Assembly (NCBI GenBank): GCA_034111105.1
Contig: JAWUXY010000065.1
Coordinates: forward strand, 1-26,582
Source: Bermanella sp034111105
GTDB taxonomy: Bacteria; Pseudomonadota; Gammaproteobacteria; Pseudomonadales; Oceanobacteraceae
Reading direction: 5' to 3'
Length of the DNA: 26,582 nt
A model generated the notes under the pieces. That model saw only the letters and a program-made list of their open reading frames with translations. It was not told the origin of the DNA and did not search any database. How positions within the stretch are numbered: position 1 is the stretch's first letter; every line of letters begins with the position of its first letter. Of this stretch, positions 23,716 through 26,582 are shown piece by piece. The position numbers and the translations under genes are program-made.

Positions 23716-23761
23716 ACAGCATATTGCGGTTGTGACTTGGAATCAACCCCATATGTAGTGT
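23716..23761 (-). promoter_or_regulatory. nrdA promoter with NrdR-type boxes
   Basis: On the minus strand TTGATT (23741-23746) and TATGCT (23718-23723) are separated by 17 bp, each matching sigma70 consensus at four of six bases. A NrdR-type 16-mer (23746-23761; ACCCCATATGTAGTGT on the plus strand, symmetric ends GTGT/ACcC) abuts the -35. A weaker 10/16 match lies 30 bp away over the -10 (23716-23731), close to the three-turn spacing of paired NrdR boxes. NrdR-ATP/dATP would repress by covering the promoter. Box identity is by consensus knowledge. Confidence 0.65.
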
Positions 23762-23809
23762 TTAGGCAGAAATGGGCTTGTGGATAAATTGTGGGTAATC
23801 GGTGGGTAA
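23720..23809 (-). repeat. 90-bp promoter module, copy A (nrdA promoter)
   Basis: Matches 24499-24588 at 86 of 90 positions with no gaps and in the same orientation. It contains the nrdA -35/-10, the NrdR-type box and the DnaA-box array. Similarity stops abruptly at both ends. It is the copy next to nrdA. Confidence 0.92.
23779..23809. promoter_or_regulatory. Three phased DnaA-type boxes, copy A
   Basis: Minus-strand 9-mers TTATCCACA (23779-23787, perfect DnaA box), TTACCCACA (23790-23798, one change) and TTACCCACC (23801-23809, two changes) begin exactly 11 bp apart, so they face the same side of the helix. They lie 33-63 bp upstream of the nrdA -35. DnaA control of nrdAB is known in E. coli; binding here is inferred. 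Confidence 0.65.
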
Positions 23810-24087
23810 GAAAGGGGTGTAAATGTCTATTGCTGATGGAATCTGGGCTTGGACTGCTTTGATTCACCTTTAAGGGCTAAGTGTATATTAAGCAAGTGGT
23901 ACGGAAATAACATTATAGGTGGTTACGGGTCACAAGTTCCAAGCATAATTGTGATTTAAGCGTCGACTTATGGGCGTGTGGCTTGACCCATAGGTCGAAA
24001 TTTTCGTTAATAATAATTTTTTATATTTAGAGTCATACTGAGTTATTGTAAACATTTACTTGAATAGGAATTTTCAGTATGTATTGA

Positions 24088-24195
24088 TTAGCAGTGTCCT
24101 GCTCTTATGAAAGGGTAGGGGAGAAGTAGAAGTATACTCATTAATGAGCCATACAATAACTTACGGCGTGTCTTTTGGGTCTTTTTTGATCCCAT
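24088..24195 (-). CDS. Possible 35-residue peptide resembling a Tat signal
   Basis: ATG at 24195 with AAGGA 7-8 nt upstream. The product begins MGSKKTQKTRRKLLYG and continues into a leucine-rich hydrophobic stretch SLMSILLLLPYPFIRAG before a stop after HC. T-R-R-K-L-L resembles the twin-arginine signal, but the frame ends where a mature protein should begin. It may be a real small membrane peptide, the stump of a decayed exported protein, or chance. It lies leftward of the second NrdR/DnaA promoter copy, about 300 bp from its predicted start. Confidence 0.25.
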   Translation of the reverse strand: MGSKKTQKTRRKLLYGSLMSILLLLPYPFIRAGHC

Positions 24196-24358
24196 TCTGT
24201 TTTCCTTATCTTAATTGAAAGACATAACAGGAAGCCATTTGATGCGTATACTTTGTTTTGAGTGCTTCTGCTTAAAAATTAGTTGCAGAAGTTCATCTCT
24301 TGAGTACACAAAATTTGCAAGTTTTTACCTAGTGGCTCTGTCATTAGTTAGAACATTT

Positions 24359-24410
24359 AAAAGCCTCAATTATCTCGGTACCATTCTCCGACTGTAATTG
24401 GGGCTTTTTT
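24359..24410 (+). terminator. Terminator-like hairpin with an alternative partner arm
   Basis: A 14-bp stem (24359-24372 with 24395-24408, one G-T pair) with a 22-nt loop is followed by Ts on the plus strand. The same central arm can also pair with a second copy of its partner at 24424-24434 (11 bp), so two exclusive hairpins are possible. Read leftward, the 24424-24434/24396-24406 hairpin would form first and would prevent the other, as in an antiterminator and attenuator. Which strand is used is unknown. Confidence 0.5.
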
Positions 24411-24498
24411 ATTTCATTTTGCGAAGCCTCAATTTTTCAGTGCTTTATATTTGATATGTCCAAGTTTTTAGAGTGACCTTTAATGTCTATAAAATGAT

Positions 24499-24588
24499 CA
24501 TATTGCGGCTGTGACTTGGAATCAACACCATATGTAGTGTTTAGGCAGAAACGGGCTTGTGGATAAAATGTGGGTAATCGGTGGGTAA
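24499..24588 (-). repeat. 90-bp promoter module, copy B (orphan nrd-type promoter)
   Basis: Matches 23720-23809 at 86 of 90 positions without gaps. It holds a better NrdR-type box than copy A (24525-24540, ACACCATATGTAGTGT), the -35 TTGATT (24520-24525), a 17-bp spacer and a -10 TATGAT (24497-24502; five of six, completed by flanking bases), plus the same three 9-mers 11 bp apart (24558-24566, 24569-24577, 24580-24588). It points leftward, away from the response regulator at 24780 and towards nrdA 950 bp away. Confidence 0.9.
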
Positions 24589-24779
24589 AAGTTGTGTAAA
24601 CAGATGCTGTTAGTAGTGGCTAACGCCAGAGTGTCGTTATCAGTAATATCAACTAATCTTAAAATGTATGCACATTATCTTTCAAGCAAAAGCTGAAAAT
24701 ATTTACAAGATTGTGCAGGATGCCGACAAGGGTCTAAATTAATGTATATTAGAGTTACTTACCTATTCTAGGATGATCT

Positions 24780-25520
24780 ATGGAACAGACACAGCAATCT
24801 GATGAAGCGTGGCAGATTTTAATTGTTGAGGATGACGAGCGTTTGGCGGCTTTAACCCAAGAGTATCTCGAATCCAATGGCATGCAGGTGTCTGTGGAGG
24901 GTGATGGCTCGGTTGCGGTTGGTCGTATAAAAAGTGAGCAACCTGACTTGGTCATTTTAGATCTTATGTTGCCAGGTGAAGATGGCTTGTCCATTTGCCG
25001 TTTGGTACGTCCATATTATAACGGCCCGATTATCATGCTGACGGCTCGAGATGATGACCTTGATCAGGTGCTTGGTTTAGAAATGGGGGCTGATGATTAT
25101 CTAGCAAAGCCGGCGCGTCCGCGCGTGCTGCTTGCACGTATTCGAGCATTACTGCGTCGAGTGAAAGAAACCCCTGATCATAACGCGACTAAAGCAGGAG
25201 CGAGCGGTGAACAAAACCGAGTCACCTTTGCCAATCTTGTGGTTGATAACAGCATGCGAGAAGCGTGGTTAGATGAAGAGTCGATCGATTTAACCAGTGC
25301 CGAATTTGATCTGCTTTGGCTGCTAAGCTCCAATGCTGGGCGAGTACTCAGTCGTGAAGAAATCTTCACGGCGTTACGGGGCATTGAGTATGACGGCCAA
25401 GATCGTTCTATTGATGTTCGTATTAGTCGTATACGGCCTAAAATAGGCGATGACCCGTTGCAGCCCAAAAGAATTAAAACGGTTCGCAGTAAAGGTTACT
25501 TGTTTGTAAAAGAAATATAG
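24780..25520 (+). CDS. rstA: OmpR-family response regulator, RstA-like
   Basis: A 246-residue two-component regulator. Receiver domain: acidic pocket Glu17/Asp18/Asp19 region, phospho-acceptor Asp61 (LVILDLMLPGEDG), Thr88 and Lys110 (DDYLAKPA). The C-terminal winged helix (about 150-246) reads EFDLLWLLSSNAGRVLSREE, LRGIEYDGQDRSIDVRISRI and RIKTVRSKGYLF, very close to E. coli RstA, as is the LEMGA-DDY stretch. AGGAT is 7 nt before the ATG. The kinase gene starts 34 bp downstream, so the two form an operon. Targets are unknown here. Confidence 0.92.
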   Translation: MEQTQQSDEAWQILIVEDDERLAALTQEYLESNGMQVSVEGDGSVAVGRIKSEQPDLVILDLMLPGEDGLSICRLVRPYYNGPIIMLTARDDDLDQVLGLEMGADDYLAKPARPRVLLARIRALLRRVKETPDHNATKAGASGEQNRVTFANLVVDNSMREAWLDEESIDLTSAEFDLLWLLSSNAGRVLSREEIFTALRGIEYDGQDRSIDVRISRIRPKIGDDPLQPKRIKTVRSKGYLFVKEI

Positions 25521-25554
25521 GCACAATCGTTTTTTTGCAGGCAGGAGAGACACC

Positions 25555-26582
25555 ATTTTTTCTCGTGTGTATATCGGGGTGTTAACGATTTTATTGTTGG
25601 TCTCCATTTCGACGTTAGGTTCGTTGTGGCTGGTTGATCATATAAATCATAAGCAACATCAGCAAAGCATCATGGGCGGTATTTTGTTACTGGCCACGGG
25701 CGAAATTAAAGCCTCTAAAGGCGACGTTGCGTCTGTTTCTAAATTGTTAGGCGTGCCGCTTACCCTAACGCCTATCAAACAATCTAATTTAGGCTCAATC
25801 GATAAAGCCAGACTCGAAGACGGCCAATATCTTTTAACGAACACAGGCGATGGCGGCCTAAAGGTGCAAGCAGGTGTCGCGTTAAACCAAACCCGATATC
25901 TTTTAGAAGGTAGGTTCCAAGATTTCCGCACGACCCATATTCGTGGTGCCGCCTCTTTAATTCGTCAGCTTGTTCAGCGTGAAGAGCAAGGATTGTCTGA
26001 ATTGATTGCACTGTACTCAAATGTAAATAATTTACCGGTACGAGTGTTGGATCAAAGTGAGGCGGCTCAATATGAAAATGAACGGGCCAATATGATCGCG
26101 CCAAATTACTCAGCCTTTTATGACTTAGATGGCAGCAGTGGTCGATTTTATACTTATCTACCGGAAACCCAGCAGACCATTGAAATGGGCCCGATTGTTT
26201 TTCGCCAAGGCTTGTCATTGCAGTCTGTTTTTGTGGTGATTGCCTTGGCCATTATTTTAACCGGCATTGCCGTTTATTGGTTGGTGTATCGTTTTGAAGT
26301 GAACTTGCAGCGATTAGAGCGTGCAGCTACTCGTATTGCGACAGGACACTTGAACTCACGGGTGAAAGTGGAGTCGCAAGATGCATTTGGTCGACTGGGT
26401 GAGTCGTTTAACCGTATGGCCAGTCACATTCAGAGATTGATGGCGGTGCAAAAAGAAATGATTCGCGCGGTGAGCCATGAACTGCGCACCCCCGTTGCGC
26501 GCATGCGCTTTGGTGTGCAGATGCTCGAAGACACCACCACAGATGATTACACGCAAAAACAATTGCATGAAATGGATCAAGA
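25555..26582 (+). CDS. rstB: RstB-like sensor histidine kinase, 3'-truncated, probable ATT start
   Basis: The frame is open from an upstream stop at 25507 to the window edge, with no ATG, GTG or TTG before GTG 25567. A strong AGGAG (25543-25547) lies 7 nt before ATT 25555 but 19 nt before that GTG, so ATT is the best start; it gives (M)FSRVYIGVLTILLLVS, a normal kinase N-terminus. Domains: membrane helix about 4-25, periplasmic sensor about 26-218, second helix about 222-246, HAMP about 247-295, and the H-box VSHELRTPVARMRF with phospho-acceptor His308. The ATPase domain lies beyond the window. It pairs with the RstA-like regulator. A sequencing error at the start cannot be excluded. Confidence 0.88.
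   Translation, partial: MFSRVYIGVLTILLLVSISTLGSLWLVDHINHKQHQQSIMGGILLLATGEIKASKGDVASVSKLLGVPLTLTPIKQSNLGSIDKARLEDGQYLLTNTGDGGLKVQAGVALNQTRYLLEGRFQDFRTTHIRGAASLIRQLVQREEQGLSELIALYSNVNNLPVRVLDQSEAAQYENERANMIAPNYSAFYDLDGSSGRFYTYLPETQQTIEMGPIVFRQGLSLQSVFVVIALAIILTGIAVYWLVYRFEVNLQRLERAATRIATGHLNSRVKVESQDAFGRLGESFNRMASHIQRLMAVQKEMIRAVSHELRTPVARMRFGVQMLEDTTTDDYTQKQLHEMDQ

Larger units (their letters stand above)
23810..24498. other. Intergenic region between the two promoter modules
   Basis: About 690 AT-rich bp with no confident gene. It holds the CATACTGA/TCAGTATG inverted repeat (about 24033-24081), a 12-bp perfect palindrome CTCATTAATGAG (24137-24148), two overlapping small reading frames on opposite strands (minus 24088-24195; plus 24242-24397, 51 codons with AGGAAG 7 nt before the ATG), and the alternative hairpins at 24359-24434. 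A TATAAT on the minus strand near 23912-23917 has no good -35. Confidence 0.5.

Noticed and set aside
23655..23867. 70-codon minus-strand frame across the nrdA promoter region
   Set aside because: It runs straight through the -35/-10, NrdR box and DnaA boxes, has no good start or ribosome site, and composition is not protein-like.
13700..23940. Shared 12-mer GGTTACGGGTCA near 13709 and near 23920
   Set aside because: Twelve-base matches are expected by chance in a window of this length, and the flanks do not match.
24242..24397. 51-codon plus-strand frame with AGGAAG 7 nt before its ATG
   Set aside because: Cysteine-rich, unfamiliar product whose stop lies inside a terminator stem, and it overlaps an equally plausible minus-strand frame. 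Kept only as a note.
1..26582. tRNA, rRNA, CRISPR array, insertion sequence or phage genes
   Set aside because: None was seen on either strand: no cloverleaf-like GTTCRA arm sets, no regularly spaced repeats, no transposase or integrase motifs.

Overview
The window looks like a chromosomal segment of a marine-type gammaproteobacterium, probably Oceanospirillales or a nearby group. This is inferred from protein character (class Ia RNR with a YfaE-type ferredoxin, an RstA/RstB-like pair, CcoG, GlpK, GcvR-like and Bcp proteins) and from the moderate, AT-leaning base composition. There is no rRNA, tRNA, insertion sequence, prophage or CRISPR array. Most of the window is ordinary core genome; the unusual material is between the genes.

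Layout. 1-1361: 3'-truncated aldehyde dehydrogenase and an ArsR-type repressor, each preceded by a similar 20-bp palindrome. 1443-4496: ccoG (cytochrome oxidase assembly) and a PAS-sigma54 activator, with a foldable leader before ccoG. 4701-5949: DyP-type peroxidase and a small membrane protein. 6046-8209: LysR regulator, pirin and a small membrane protein. 8376-11789: NAD-kinase-like protein, a double-ACT GcvR-like protein and an Aer-like chemoreceptor. 11922-15597: glpK, the decayed remains of a RimK-type ATP-grasp gene on the minus strand (recognisable in pieces in all frames), and a membrane diguanylate cyclase. 15601-18914: outer-membrane-like protein, a candidate small RNA, a Na/Pi cotransporter with a small coiled-coil partner gene, and an unknown protein. 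19054-23544: the operon nrdA-nrdB-yfaE-bcp, read leftward. 23545-24779: a 1.2-kb region without a clear gene. It carries two copies of a 90-bp promoter module, each with a NrdR-type box, a sigma70 promoter and three DnaA-type 9-mers exactly 11 bp apart. 24780-end: an RstA-like response regulator and its kinase, which appears to start at an ATT codon.

How the parts work together. The nrd operon supplies deoxyribonucleotides: NrdA is the reductase, NrdB the diferric-tyrosyl radical subunit, YfaE the ferredoxin that maintains the NrdB cofactor, and Bcp a thiol peroxidase. Its promoter has the expected NrdR repressor and DnaA sites, which would couple dNTP supply to replication. The second promoter copy, 780 bp upstream, points the same way but has no recognised gene directly behind it. 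It leads into a stretch with mutually exclusive hairpins and a 35-codon reading frame resembling a Tat signal peptide.

Most interesting: (1) the duplicated NrdR/DnaA promoter module, (2) the RimK-like pseudogene, (3) the candidate sRNA at 16608-16682, (4) the probable ATT start of the RstB-like kinase, (5) the paired ArsR palindromes and (6) the possible ribosome-site-masking leader of ccoG. I did not find a convincing wholly new multi-gene system.
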